DNA from: Thioalkalivibrio sulfidiphilus HL-EbGr7
GTDB lineage: Bacteria; Pseudomonadota; Gammaproteobacteria; Ectothiorhodospirales; Ectothiorhodospiraceae
Assembly: GCF_000021985.1 (NCBI RefSeq)
Contig: NC_011901.1
Location: 1,922,001-1,986,000, forward strand
DNA: 64,000 bases
Direction of reading: 5' to 3'
This document shows positions 51,590 through 60,672 of this stretch, one piece after another. Under the pieces are notes generated by a model. The model had not been told where the DNA came from and ran no database searches. It worked only from the letters and a program-made list of their open reading frames with translations. The translations under genes and the position numbers were made by a program. How positions within the stretch are numbered: position 1 is the stretch's first letter; each line of letters starts with the position of its first letter.

Positions 51590-52927
51590 TCAGGCCTCGA
51601 TGCCGTAGCGTTTCATCTTGCGCCACAGCGACACCCGGTCGATGCCGAGCAGTTCCGCCGCTCGGCCGCGATGACCGCCGGTTTCCGCCAGTGCGCGTTT
51701 GATGGCGCTGATCTCCTGGTCCTCCAGTGAGGCCATGGCAGCGGATGCGGGCATGGTGACACGCAACCTGCGCAGGTTGTCCGGCAGATTACCCACCTCG
51801 ATCAATGTGCCCTCGGTGAGCAGCACGGCCCGTTCGATGATGTTGGACAGCTCGCGCACGTTGCCGGGAAAGTCGTAGGCCATGAGCAGTTCGAGCGCCG
51901 CATCGCTGAATCCCTGAACGTTGCGCCCGGAAGACTCGCAATGACGTCGCAGCAGGTGCTGGGCAAGCAGGGGGACGTCCTCCTTGCGCCGGCGCAGCGG
52001 CGGCAGTTCCAGGGTCACCACGCTGACCCGGTAGTAGAGGTCCCTGCGCATCCGCCCTTCGGCCACTTCCCGCTCCAGGCTGCGGTTGGTCGCCACCACC
52101 AGCCGCACGTCCACCGGCCGTGGACGCTCGGCACCCACCGGCAGCACTTCGCGATTCTCGATGACCCGCAGCAGCTTGACCTGCATGGCGGGACTCATCT
52201 CGGCGAATTCATCCAGGAACAGGGTGCCGCCGGAGGCGGTCTCGAAATAGCCGCGCCTCGCCTTGACCGCGCCCGTGAAGGCGCCCGCCTCGTGACCGAA
52301 CAGGGCACTGTCCAGCAGTTCCTCGCTCAGTGCCCCGCAGTTCACCGCGAGAAAGGGCTGGTCATGCCGGTGGCTGAGGCGGTGAATCTCCCGGGCCAGC
52401 AGCTCCTTGCCGGTGCCGCTCTCTCCCAGGATCACCACGTTGCTCTCACTGGGCGCGATGGAGGCCGCCGTGGCAAGTACCCGCTGCATGATCTCGCTGC
52501 AGGTGACGATGGGGCCCGACGAGACCGCGGGCGGCTCGGTGCGCGTGGACCTGCGTGCCAGCAGTCGTTCCCTGGCACCGGCGACCGCCGCGCGCAGTTC
52601 CTCGAGCCGATAGGGTTTGGTCAGATAATGATAGGCACCGGCACGCAGGGCGGTCACCGCGGTGTCCACGGTGGCATGCCCGGTGAGCAGGATCACCAGG
52701 GTGTCGGGATTGTGCTCCAGTGCGCTGGCAAGCACCGCCAGCCCGTCCACGCCGGGCATGCGCAGATCCGTGATCACCAGGTCGAACTGGCTGCGCCTGA
52801 TGGCCACCTGGGCCGCCTCGCCGCCCGGCGCGGTCTCGATCAGGAAGCCCTGACCGTCCAGGGCGTCCGCCAGGTTGTCCAGCGCGATCTGTTCGTCATC
52901 CACGAGCAGCAGGCGAAGATCAGCCAT
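51590..52927 (-). CDS. NtrC-family sigma-54-dependent response regulator
   Basis: The start is the ATG at 52927 (or 52933). The receiver (residues 1-120) has its phosphoacceptor Asp in LVITDLRMPG. The AAA+ domain has GESGTGKELLAREIH and ALFGHEAGAFTGA, where GAFTGA is the sigma-54 contact loop, so it is an activator. The C-terminus is a Fis-type helix-turn-helix (GRAAELLGIDRVSLWRKM). It overlaps the kinase gene by eight bases. It likely binds the two dyads upstream of the UspA-like gene. Confidence 0.95.
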   Translation of the reverse strand: MADLRLLLVDDEQIALDNLADALDGQGFLIETAPGGEAAQVAIRRSQFDLVITDLRMPGVDGLAVLASALEHNPDTLVILLTGHATVDTAVTALRAGAYHYLTKPYRLEELRAAVAGARERLLARRSTRTEPPAVSSGPIVTCSEIMQRVLATAASIAPSESNVVILGESGTGKELLAREIHRLSHRHDQPFLAVNCGALSEELLDSALFGHEAGAFTGAVKARRGYFETASGGTLFLDEFAEMSPAMQVKLLRVIENREVLPVGAERPRPVDVRLVVATNRSLEREVAEGRMRRDLYYRVSVVTLELPPLRRRKEDVPLLAQHLLRRHCESSGRNVQGFSDAALELLMAYDFPGNVRELSNIIERAVLLTEGTLIEVGNLPDNLRRLRVTMPASAAMASLEDQEISAIKRALAETGGHRGRAAELLGIDRVSLWRKMKRYGIEA

Positions 52928-54425
52928 CGGCATTCTCCGGCAACCAGAGGGTGAAGATCGCGCCGCCGTCGTGTCCGTTCTCGACGCTGACCGCGCCTCC
53001 ATGGACCTCCATGATCTGGGCGACCAGGTACAGACCCAGGCCACTGCCTTCCGTGTCCCGACGGGTCTCCGCGCGATAGAAGGGTTCGAACAGATGGGGC
53101 ATGTCCGCCGGCTGGACCCCGGGGCCATTGTCGCTCACCTGGATGGCGATCGCCGAACGGGGACGGCCATCGGGGCTGACACGTTCCTGCTGCAGCAACG
53201 GCCCCACGCTGTAGCGTTCATCCGTGTTCCATTCCGGCATGGGCCTGTGCTCTGCCTGGACGATGATCCTTGCCCCGGGACCCGCCGACTGGTCGGCATT
53301 GACCAGCAGGTTGACCAGCGCCTGCTGAAAAGGCTCCCGCGCCACGCACACAAACAGCTCCCCCGCGCAGGTCACCTGGACCTCGCTGTCACGACACTGG
53401 GCCCGGCTCCACTGCAGCGCGGCGTCGATCACCTTGCGCAGATCCGTGAAGACACAATCCAGGCGTTCCCCAGCACGGTCACGGACATGGTTGAGAAGCA
53501 GGCGCACGATGCGGTGTGCCCGGTCAGTCTCTTCCCGGGCCTGGCGCAGATAACGCTGCATCCTGAGTTCATCCCGCTGTTCCGGGGGCCGACGCAGCTG
53601 CTCGTTGTAGAGGTCCAGGGACGAGGCGATATTGCCCAGGGGATTGTTGAGTTCATGGGCCACACCGGACACCAGCACACCCAGTGCCAGCAGGCGCTCG
53701 GTGTGCGCGCGCTTGCGCTCGCGCTGCTCGATGTGCTCCAACATGTGATTGATCGCCTGGGCCAGGGTCTGGAGTTCGATGGCATCGTTGCGCGGTTGAA
53801 GCCGGGTATAGCGCCCGGTGGTGATCGGTGCCAAACGGTTGACCATGCGATTGAGGGGCAACAGCACCTGTCGGGCCAGCCACCAGAAGGTCAGCAGCAG
53901 AAGCCCGGCGGCCAGCAGCAACACCATCGCCAGCTGCCAGCGGCTTGCACGCATGCTGGCATGCAGGGCGTCCCGTTCCCGCTGCACCCAGATCTTGGCC
54001 AGGGATGAGACCTCGCTGCCCGCCAGGCGCACGGCTTCCGCGTTGGTCTGACTGCTCGTGCCGCCCCCGGATTCCAGCTGTGCAAGCCCGTCGATGTAGC
54101 GCCTCACGGCCTGTTCGAAGTCCTGCACTTCATTGCCCCTGGCATGAGACTCGATGATCGCGGATGCACTGACCAATCGCTCCAGGGAGGCCGTGGCATA
54201 TGCCGCCGCGAGTTGCAGGTCCTCGGGCTTGCCATCCACGTAAAAGCGTTTTTCGTGGCGTCGCATTTCCAGGCTGTCACGCAGCAGGTCGGCGATCACG
54301 TCACCCTCGTAGAGCTTGTTCTCGAAGCGATTGAATCGCTCGGCGGCAAACAGGCTCACCAGGGCAACCACCACCAGGGTGACCACCCAGGTGATGCGGA
54401 TGCGTTGTTGCAGACTCGGTTGCAT
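52920..54425 (-). CDS. Membrane histidine kinase, partner of the NtrC-type regulator
   Basis: The ATG at 54425 begins MQPSLQQRIRI. Two membrane helices (WVVTLVVVALVSLFAA and MVLLLAAGLLLLTFWWLA) enclose a ~145-residue periplasmic sensor domain. A HAMP-like linker is followed by the phosphorylated histidine in GVAHELNNPLGNI and the ATPase motifs NLLVNAD, DNGPGVQPADM and SGLGLYLV. The signal is unknown. It and the regulator form an operon divergent from the UspA-like and SulP genes. Confidence 0.93.
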   Translation of the reverse strand: MQPSLQQRIRITWVVTLVVVALVSLFAAERFNRFENKLYEGDVIADLLRDSLEMRRHEKRFYVDGKPEDLQLAAAYATASLERLVSASAIIESHARGNEVQDFEQAVRRYIDGLAQLESGGGTSSQTNAEAVRLAGSEVSSLAKIWVQRERDALHASMRASRWQLAMVLLLAAGLLLLTFWWLARQVLLPLNRMVNRLAPITTGRYTRLQPRNDAIELQTLAQAINHMLEHIEQRERKRAHTERLLALGVLVSGVAHELNNPLGNIASSLDLYNEQLRRPPEQRDELRMQRYLRQAREETDRAHRIVRLLLNHVRDRAGERLDCVFTDLRKVIDAALQWSRAQCRDSEVQVTCAGELFVCVAREPFQQALVNLLVNADQSAGPGARIIVQAEHRPMPEWNTDERYSVGPLLQQERVSPDGRPRSAIAIQVSDNGPGVQPADMPHLFEPFYRAETRRDTEGSGLGLYLVAQIMEVHGGAVSVENGHDGGAIFTLWLPENADG

Positions 54426-54438
54426 CAGCCCTCCGCCC

Positions 54439-54453
54439 GTTGCAGATCGCAAC
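54439..54453. promoter_or_regulatory. Activator-binding dyad 1 (GTTGC-N5-GCAAC)
   Basis: GTTGCAGATCGCAAC is a perfect 5-bp inverted repeat centred about 150-160 bases upstream of the expected start of transcription. It shares its sequence with dyad 2 and lies near the kinase start, so it could also affect that operon. Confidence 0.7.
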
Positions 54454-54511
54454 ACGCATTGCCCGATGCCTCTCGGATCCGGGGCCAGGGCCGGTTCAGC
54501 CCGGGCCGGAT

Positions 54512-54526
54512 GTTGCGCATTGCAAC
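54512..54526. promoter_or_regulatory. Activator-binding dyad 2 (GTTGC-N5-GCAAC)
   Basis: GTTGCGCATTGCAAC repeats dyad 1 with the same five-base spacer, 73 bases downstream centre to centre, about seven helical turns. The symmetry extends to 11 bases per arm (CCGGATGTTGC). It lies ~90 bases upstream of the expected start site. Confidence 0.75.
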
Positions 54527-54580
54527 ATCCGGGCTCAGAGAGGGTTCTCGCAAGTTACTGTTTTTCATGGACATAGAGTG

Positions 54581-54596
54581 TGGCACAGGCGTTGCA
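54581..54596 (+). promoter_or_regulatory. Sigma-54 promoter
   Basis: TGGCAC, five bases, TTGCA is the -24/-12 consensus of sigma-54 promoters. Transcription should start near 54608, giving a leader of ~57 bases before the UspA-like gene at 54665. Confidence 0.85.
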
Positions 54597-54664
54597 ATAC
54601 CACCATAGAGAAAGGCCCGGAGAACACGTCCGGGAACGGTCACCGCATCACGGGAGTACACACC

Positions 54665-55186
54665 ATGTCCAAATCCAAATCGCTGTTCCGGCAGTTCTTC
54701 GATGGCCTTGCCCATGAGCAGGCCGGCGAATTCCTCACCAGCGACCAGAAACTCAGGACCCTGGGCGCGGCCACGGTGTCGAGCGAACCGGAGCTCGAGC
54801 CGGCCCGCCCCATGGCCTCGCGGGTACGCATCGGCCTGATCCTGGGCTCGGTCCTCTCGGCGCCGGCCGCCGCCTTCGCCCTGGAGAGCGCCCAGCGCCT
54901 GGACGCCAACCTGGTGGTCTACAGCTTCCAGGATGAGGCCAAGGTACTGGCACAGATCACCGGACATCTGCCCGAATCCTTCAACCCCGACGACCGGGTG
55001 GAGATCCGTCGGCTCAAGGGCTCGAGCAATGATGCGATTCAACGTGCCGTCAACCGCACCCATCGGTTACAGTTTTTGGTGTGTGATGCGGACGGTTTCA
55101 CCGGCCACGGGATCACCCACAGCCTGCACGTGGACCTGAAGGTGCCGGTGGTGGCGGTCGCCCGTTGTGATCGGGACGTGACCTGA
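54665..55186 (+). CDS. UspA-like protein upstream of a SulP transporter
   Basis: The start is the ATG at 54665 (MSKSKSLFRQFFDGLAHE), with CGGGAG upstream; a longer frame to 54440 would run through the sigma-54 promoter. The first 50 residues are charged. The rest (VRIGLILGSVLSAPAAAFAL, then LDANLVVYSFQDEAKVLAQI and VDLKVPVVAVARC) looks like the alpha/beta fold of universal stress proteins. The family is tentative. It lies 51 bases upstream of the SulP gene, likely one transcript. Confidence 0.65.
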   Translation: MSKSKSLFRQFFDGLAHEQAGEFLTSDQKLRTLGAATVSSEPELEPARPMASRVRIGLILGSVLSAPAAAFALESAQRLDANLVVYSFQDEAKVLAQITGHLPESFNPDDRVEIRRLKGSSNDAIQRAVNRTHRLQFLVCDADGFTGHGITHSLHVDLKVPVVAVARCDRDVT

Positions 55187-55237
55187 CCGCCCCTGCACTC
55201 GTGCATCATCTGATGACCCTTACACACCCAGCCTGAG

Positions 55238-57352
55238 ATGCCCATGCCCAATCCCTGGCTCTATCGCCTGCTGCCCTTCCTGAACTGGTTCCCCATGTCC
55301 CCGCGCGCCGTGCGGGGTGATCTGATCGCGGGCCTGTCGGTGGCCATGGTGCTCATCCCGCAGGGCATGGCCTATGCCGCGCTGGCAGGTCTCCCCGTGG
55401 TGTACGGTCTATATGCCTCGGCTGTACCCGTGATCGTCGCCACCCTGTGGGGCTCGTCCCGGTTCCTGCACACCGGTCCCACCGCCATGCTGTCCCTGCT
55501 CTCGGCAGCGGCGGTGGCGCCGTTTGCCGTGCTGGGCACGGAACGTTTCATCGAGATCTCGGTGATGCTGGCCCTGCTGGTGGGTCTGCTGCGCCTGGGC
55601 CTGGGCGTGTTCCGCATGAACGTGATCATGAACTTCGTCTCCCAGCCGGTGATCGTCGGTTTCACCAATGCCGCCGCCCTGATCATCGGCCTGTCCCTGC
55701 TCAACACCTTCCTGAACGTGCCGCGCACCAGCTCCGGCAGCTTCCTGGTGGACCTGTGGCACGTGGTCGAACAGATCGGCCAGGCACACCCGCTCACCCT
55801 GCTCATCGGTCTGGGCGCACTGGCGATCCTGGTCGTGGGACAGAAGATCAACAAGCGCATCCCCTGGGTCCTGGTGGTCGTGGTGCTGGGCACCCTGCTC
55901 TCGGCGGCCATCGGCTTCGAACGCAAGGCCGAGACCCGGCTGGATGCCATTGACGCGCCCGAGGTGATCCGAACGCTGGAGGCCTGGGACCAGGGCAATC
56001 GCAGGCTCACCGAGATTGCCGCGCAACTGACCGAGCTCAATGCCCAACTGGATACGCTGCGGCATCGGGGTGATTTCGATGCCCAGCTGGAGGCCCGCCT
56101 GCTTGAACTGCAACACACCCAGAAGGAACTCCGCAAAGACGTCAACGAGCTGAGGGCCGAAAGCCACGCCATCCGTCTGTCGCCGGTGCCCGGCACGGGC
56201 AGCGGCGAGACCACCCGCTGGCGCCTCGCCCAGGAGGGTGACTCCTTCTACCGGCCCGAGGCCATCCGCCAGGGACAGCTGATCCTGAGCGGCGGCGGCA
56301 AGGTGGTCGGCGAGGTCCCCCGCGGCCTGCCGAGCTTCTCGGTGCCCCATTTCGACCTGGAACTGATGCTGGCCCTGCTCCCGGCCGCCCTGGTGATGGC
56401 CCTGATCGGCTTCATGGAGGCCACCTCCATCTCCCGCGCCCTGGCCGCCCAGACCCGCGAGAAGATCGACGGCAATCAGGAACTCATCGGCCAGGGCCTG
56501 GCCAACATCGCCGGCTCCTTCTTCCAGTCCTACACGGTGAGCGGTTCATTCTCGCGCTCGGCGGTGGCCTTCCGTTCCGGCGCCCAATCGGGGCTGTTCG
56601 CCATCGTCAGCGCCCTGACGGCGATGCTGGCCATGCTGTTTCTCACGCCGTACCTCTACCACCTGCCCCAGGCCGTGCTGGCGGCCATCGTCATGAGCGC
56701 GGTCTTCGGGCTGATCGATTTTCGCAGCCTGTTCAAGGCCTGGCAGGTCAACCGGGCCGACGCCGTGGCCGGCGCACTGACCTTCGCGGTCACGCTTTAC
56801 GCCGCCCCCGACCTGGCCGGTGGCGTGATCGTCGGGGTGCTGGCAGCCACCTTCCTGTTCCTGGTAGGCACCGTGAAGCCGCGCTCGGAGATCCAGGGCC
56901 TGCGCCAGGACGGCGTGCTGGCCGGTGCCATCACCCACGACCTGGCACCCATCTCCGACAGATTCGTAGTGCTGCGCTTTGATGCCTCGCTGGTGTTCAT
57001 GAACGTGGCCCATTTCGAAGAGGCGGTGCTGGATGCCCTGTCCCGTTTCCCCCGGGCCGAGGCCCTGCTGGTGCTGGGAGACAGCATCAACCGCCTGGAT
57101 GCCTCCGGCGCCGAGAAACTGCGCGCGCTCACCGCGGACCTGAAGAAGACTGGAGTGACCCTGATGTTCAGCGGGCTCAAGCGCCCGGTACGCCGTGCCT
57201 TTGAGCGCGCCGGTCTGGTGGAGGTACTCGGTGAGGACAATCTGCTGAGCAGCAAGTACCAGGCGATCTGCGTGCTCAAGGAACGCTACGCCGGTGAAGT
57301 CCCAGTGCAGGCATCGCAGGAGGCCGAACCGGGCCGCAATGGCCCCGTCTGA
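55238..57352 (+). CDS. SulP-family anion transporter with coiled-coil insert and STAS domain
   Basis: The N-terminal part is a SulP permease (SVAMVLIPQGMAYAALAGLP, then GPTAMLSLLSAAAVAPFAVL), with about ten helices. A polar insert, residues about 225-368, splits the helices. It carries a heptad-like coiled coil (TEIAAQLTELNAQLDTLRHR). The STAS domain fills residues ~560-690. SulP proteins carry sulfate, bicarbonate or other anions; substrate is not decidable here. The gene follows the UspA-like gene under the sigma-54 promoter. Confidence 0.9.
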   Translation: MPMPNPWLYRLLPFLNWFPMSPRAVRGDLIAGLSVAMVLIPQGMAYAALAGLPVVYGLYASAVPVIVATLWGSSRFLHTGPTAMLSLLSAAAVAPFAVLGTERFIEISVMLALLVGLLRLGLGVFRMNVIMNFVSQPVIVGFTNAAALIIGLSLLNTFLNVPRTSSGSFLVDLWHVVEQIGQAHPLTLLIGLGALAILVVGQKINKRIPWVLVVVVLGTLLSAAIGFERKAETRLDAIDAPEVIRTLEAWDQGNRRLTEIAAQLTELNAQLDTLRHRGDFDAQLEARLLELQHTQKELRKDVNELRAESHAIRLSPVPGTGSGETTRWRLAQEGDSFYRPEAIRQGQLILSGGGKVVGEVPRGLPSFSVPHFDLELMLALLPAALVMALIGFMEATSISRALAAQTREKIDGNQELIGQGLANIAGSFFQSYTVSGSFSRSAVAFRSGAQSGLFAIVSALTAMLAMLFLTPYLYHLPQAVLAAIVMSAVFGLIDFRSLFKAWQVNRADAVAGALTFAVTLYAAPDLAGGVIVGVLAATFLFLVGTVKPRSEIQGLRQDGVLAGAITHDLAPISDRFVVLRFDASLVFMNVAHFEEAVLDALSRFPRAEALLVLGDSINRLDASGAEKLRALTADLKKTGVTLMFSGLKRPVRRAFERAGLVEVLGEDNLLSSKYQAICVLKERYAGEVPVQASQEAEPGRNGPV

Positions 57353-57366
57353 CAACAGGTACTGCC

Positions 57367-57414
57367 CGCCAAGGATGCGAAGTTATTCCAACGATTTTCC
57401 TCGCGTCCTTGGCG
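57367..57414. repeat. Imperfect intergenic palindrome between convergent genes
   Basis: CGCCAAGGATGCGA at 57367-57380 is matched in inverted form at 57401-57414 with one mismatch. Further GTCCTTCGCG repeats follow to about 57440. Confidence 0.65.
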
Positions 57415-57453
57415 ACTCCTTCGCGTCCTTCGCGTTCCGGCTTTTGACTGTAC

Positions 57454-58839
57454 TCAGCCGCCGAAGCGCGCGCGGATCACCTCGAACATGGCGCGCAGCC
57501 CCATGGCCTCGCCACCCTTGGGCCGGCCGGGGCGGCCGCGGTTGTTGAAGGCCATGACATCGAAGTGGACCCAGGGTACCTGCGGGTCCACGAACTCCTG
57601 CAGGAACAGCGCAGCGGAGATCGCCCCGCCGTAGGGGGCGCTGCTGCAGTTGGCGATATCGGCCACGCTGCTCTCCAGGCTGCTGCGGTAAGGCTTGTGC
57701 AGCGGCAGGCGCCAGACCGGATCTCCCAGCCGCGTGGCGGCCTCCTCCAGTTCCCCGTAGAGCGGCGCGTCTTCGGTGAAGGTCGCTGCGATCTCGGTGC
57801 CCACGGCCACCCGGGCAGCACCGGTGAGCGTCGCATAGTCCACCAGCAGGTCGGGCTTGTGCTCACCCTCGCAGGCCTCGGTGAGCAGATCGCAGAGCAC
57901 CAGGCGCCCCTCGGCGTCGGTGTTCTCGATCTCGATGCTCAGGCCCTTGCGCGAGGTGAGCACGTCGCCGGGGCGGAAGGCATCCCCGGAGATGGCGTTC
58001 TCCACCGCGCCGATCAGCACCCGCAGGCGCACGGGCAGCCGGGCCGCCATGATCATCTTCGCCAGGCCCAGCACGTGGGCGGCGCCGCCCATGTCCTTCT
58101 TCATCTGGCGCATGCCGTTTGAGGGCTTGATGTCCAGGCCGCCGCTGTCGAAACACACGCCCTTGCCCACCAGGGTGATGCGCGGGTGATGGTCTTCACC
58201 CCAGTTCAACTCCACCTTGCGGGGCGCGTGACTGCTGGCCCGGCCGACGGCGTGAATGCAGGGAAAGTTTTCGCTCAGCAGGGCCTCCCCTTCCACGGTG
58301 GAGAACACCGCCCCATGGGCATCGGCCAGCATGCGCGCCGCCTCGGCCAGGTGCTCGGGCATCATGTCCTGGGCGGGGGTATTGACCAGGTCGCGCACCA
58401 GGGCGGTGGCGTCCACCACCTGCAGTACCTCGTCGGCATCCACGGCTTCGGGCAGTTGCAGCACCGGCGCCGGTTTCTCGGCGGACTTGTAGCGGTCGAA
58501 ACGGTAGGCGCCCAGGCCCCAGCCGATGCAGGCCTGGGTCAGCCAGGCGACGTCCTGGTCGGTGTCGAGGCGATAGGTGCCGGGGCAGAGCTTGCGCGCC
58601 GCACCCGCCACGCTCCAGACAGGGGCCTCGGTGTCCAGGCCCACCAGGACGCCCTGGATGCGGCCATGCTCATCGGGCAGCGTGCACAGCGAATTGGGCT
58701 TGCCCTTGAAGCCGTTGGCCTCCACCCAGGCCCTGACCCGGGGCGGATGGGCTTCCAGCCACGAGGCCAGGGTGTCCGGGGTCAGGGGAACCAGGGGGAT
58801 GGCCTCGGTCTTGGTATCAAGGCTGAAACACGCGCGCAT
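57454..58839 (-). CDS. M17 leucyl aminopeptidase family protein
   Basis: The C-terminal domain has the M17 active site: VGKGVCFDSGGLDIKPS, MKKDMGGAAHVLG and ENTDAEGRLVLCDLL (metal-binding Asp and Glu). The N-terminal domain is short, and the protein is 461 aa, like PepB or YwaD-type members. It removes N-terminal residues in the cytoplasm. The ATG at 58839 is the start. It is convergent with SulP. Confidence 0.93.
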   Translation of the reverse strand: MRACFSLDTKTEAIPLVPLTPDTLASWLEAHPPRVRAWVEANGFKGKPNSLCTLPDEHGRIQGVLVGLDTEAPVWSVAGAARKLCPGTYRLDTDQDVAWLTQACIGWGLGAYRFDRYKSAEKPAPVLQLPEAVDADEVLQVVDATALVRDLVNTPAQDMMPEHLAEAARMLADAHGAVFSTVEGEALLSENFPCIHAVGRASSHAPRKVELNWGEDHHPRITLVGKGVCFDSGGLDIKPSNGMRQMKKDMGGAAHVLGLAKMIMAARLPVRLRVLIGAVENAISGDAFRPGDVLTSRKGLSIEIENTDAEGRLVLCDLLTEACEGEHKPDLLVDYATLTGAARVAVGTEIAATFTEDAPLYGELEEAATRLGDPVWRLPLHKPYRSSLESSVADIANCSSAPYGGAISAALFLQEFVDPQVPWVHFDVMAFNNRGRPGRPKGGEAMGLRAMFEVIRARFGG

Positions 58840-58978
58840 CAGATCACCTATTCAGACATTCGGAACACAGGATTCGGCATCGCGACCCACACCTGGCGCC
58901 GTTTGCCTCACCCCTCACCCAAGCACCCATGTTACCATTATCGACTTGTCACAGCTTCGCAAAAACCTCTTAAAAACA

Positions 58979-59902
58979 ATGCCCAAAGCCCTCTCGATCC
59001 GGAATCTGACCAAGACCTACCGCAATGGCTTCCAGGCGCTCAAGGGCATCGATCTGGACGTGCAGCCCGGGGATTTCTTCGCCCTGCTGGGCCCCAACGG
59101 CGCGGGCAAATCCACCACCATCGGCATCATCGCCTCCCTGGTGAACAAGACCGCCGGCCAAGTCTCCATCTTTGGCCACGACATCGACCGGGAGAAGGAT
59201 GCCGCCAAGGCCTGCCTGGGCCTGGTACCCCAGGAATTCAACTTCAACACCTTCGAGCCGGTGGTGGAGATCGTCGTCAACCAGGCCGGTTATTACGGCA
59301 TCCCCCGGCGCCAGGCCTACGAGCGGGCGGAGCGCTACCTGCGCGAACTGGGACTGTGGGAAAAGCGCCACGAGATGGCGCGCACCCTGTCGGGGGGCAT
59401 GAAGCGCCGCCTCATGATCGCCCGGGCCCTGGTGCACGAGCCGCAGCTGCTGATCCTGGACGAACCCACCGCCGGCGTGGACATCGAGATCCGCCGCTCC
59501 ATGTGGACCTTCCTGCGCAAGATCAACGCCGAGGGTCGCACGATCATCCTCACCACCCATTATCTGGAAGAGGCGGAAAGCCTGTGCCGCAACATCGCCA
59601 TCATCGACCATGGCGAGATCATCGAGAACACCACCATGAAGGGCCTGCTGGGCAAGCTCAACGTGGAGACCTTCGTGCTCGACCTGGCAAGGCCCCTGGC
59701 CCAGCTGCCGCAACTGCCCAGGCACACGCTGCGCTGGGTGGATGAACTGACATTGGAGGCGGACATCCGCAAGGAGGACAGCGTCAACGCGCTGTTCACG
59801 GATCTGGCCGCCGCCGACGTGCAGGTGCTGAGCCTGCGCAACAAGACCAACCGCCTGGAGCAGCTGTTCATGAACCTGGTGAAGGAGAACCGTCCCTCAT
59901 GA
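58979..59902 (+). CDS. ABC transporter ATP-binding protein
   Basis: The ATG at 58979 (MPKALSIRNLTKTYRN) begins the protein; the upstream frame is a shadow of the peptidase gene. Walker A is GPNGAGKSTT, the Q-loop VPQEFNFN, the signature LSGGMKRRLMIARAL and Walker B LLILDEPTAG. A C-terminal extension of ~80 residues is present. The permease gene overlaps its stop by four bases, so both form a two-component exporter of the YadG-YadH/NodI-J type. Confidence 0.95.
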   Translation: MPKALSIRNLTKTYRNGFQALKGIDLDVQPGDFFALLGPNGAGKSTTIGIIASLVNKTAGQVSIFGHDIDREKDAAKACLGLVPQEFNFNTFEPVVEIVVNQAGYYGIPRRQAYERAERYLRELGLWEKRHEMARTLSGGMKRRLMIARALVHEPQLLILDEPTAGVDIEIRRSMWTFLRKINAEGRTIILTTHYLEEAESLCRNIAIIDHGEIIENTTMKGLLGKLNVETFVLDLARPLAQLPQLPRHTLRWVDELTLEADIRKEDSVNALFTDLAAADVQVLSLRNKTNRLEQLFMNLVKENRPS

Positions 59903-60672
59903 GCCTGCGCCGCAACTGGATCGCCTTCCAGACCATCGTCATCAAGGAAGTTCTGCGCTTCATGCGCATCTGGGTGCAGACCGTGCTGCCGCCGGCCATC
60001 ACCACGGCGCTCTATTTCATCATCTTCGGCGGCCTGATCGGTTCGCGCATCGGCGAGATGGACGGCCTGCGCTACATGGACTTCATCGTCCCCGGCCTGA
60101 TCATGATGACCATCATCACCAACTCCTACGCCAACGTGGTGTCGTCCTTCTACGGCTCCAAGTTCCAGCATCACATCGAGGAGATGCTGGTGGCCCCTAT
60201 CCCCAACGCGCTCATCATCCTGGGCTTCGTGGCCGGCGGCGTGTGCCGGGGGCTCACTGTGGGCGTGGCGGTCACCCTGGTGTCGCTGCTGTTCAGTCCC
60301 TTCAGCATGCACAGCCTCGGCGTGACGCTCTCGGTGGTGCTGCTCACCTCCGTGCTGTTCTCCCTGGCAGGCCTGATCAACGGCATCTACGCCAAGAGCT
60401 TCGACGACATCTCCATCATCCCCACCTTCGTGCTCACCCCGCTCACCTACCTGGGTGGCGTGTTCTATTCCATCACCATGCTGCCGGAGTTCTGGCAGGG
60501 GGTCTCACACCTCAATCCCATCCTGTACATGGTCAACGCCTTCCGCTACGGGCTGCTCGGGGTGAGCGACATCAACCTGTGGCTCTCCTACGCCATCATC
60601 CTGGGCTTCATCGCCGCGCTGTTTTCCTTCAGCCTGTACCTGCTCAACAAGGGGCATGGCATCCGCAACTGA
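59899..60672 (+). CDS. ABC-2 type transporter permease
   Basis: The protein has about six membrane helices, among them ITTALYFIIFGGLIGSRIG, VTLSVVLLTSVLFSLAGLI and YAIILGFIAALFSFSLYLL. It fits the YadH-type ABC-2 family by size (257 aa). The ATG overlaps the ATPase stop. The exported substrate is unknown. The 3' end overlaps the mnmC start by 17 bases. Confidence 0.93.
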   Translation: MSLRRNWIAFQTIVIKEVLRFMRIWVQTVLPPAITTALYFIIFGGLIGSRIGEMDGLRYMDFIVPGLIMMTIITNSYANVVSSFYGSKFQHHIEEMLVAPIPNALIILGFVAGGVCRGLTVGVAVTLVSLLFSPFSMHSLGVTLSVVLLTSVLFSLAGLINGIYAKSFDDISIIPTFVLTPLTYLGGVFYSITMLPEFWQGVSHLNPILYMVNAFRYGLLGVSDINLWLSYAIILGFIAALFSFSLYLLNKGHGIRN

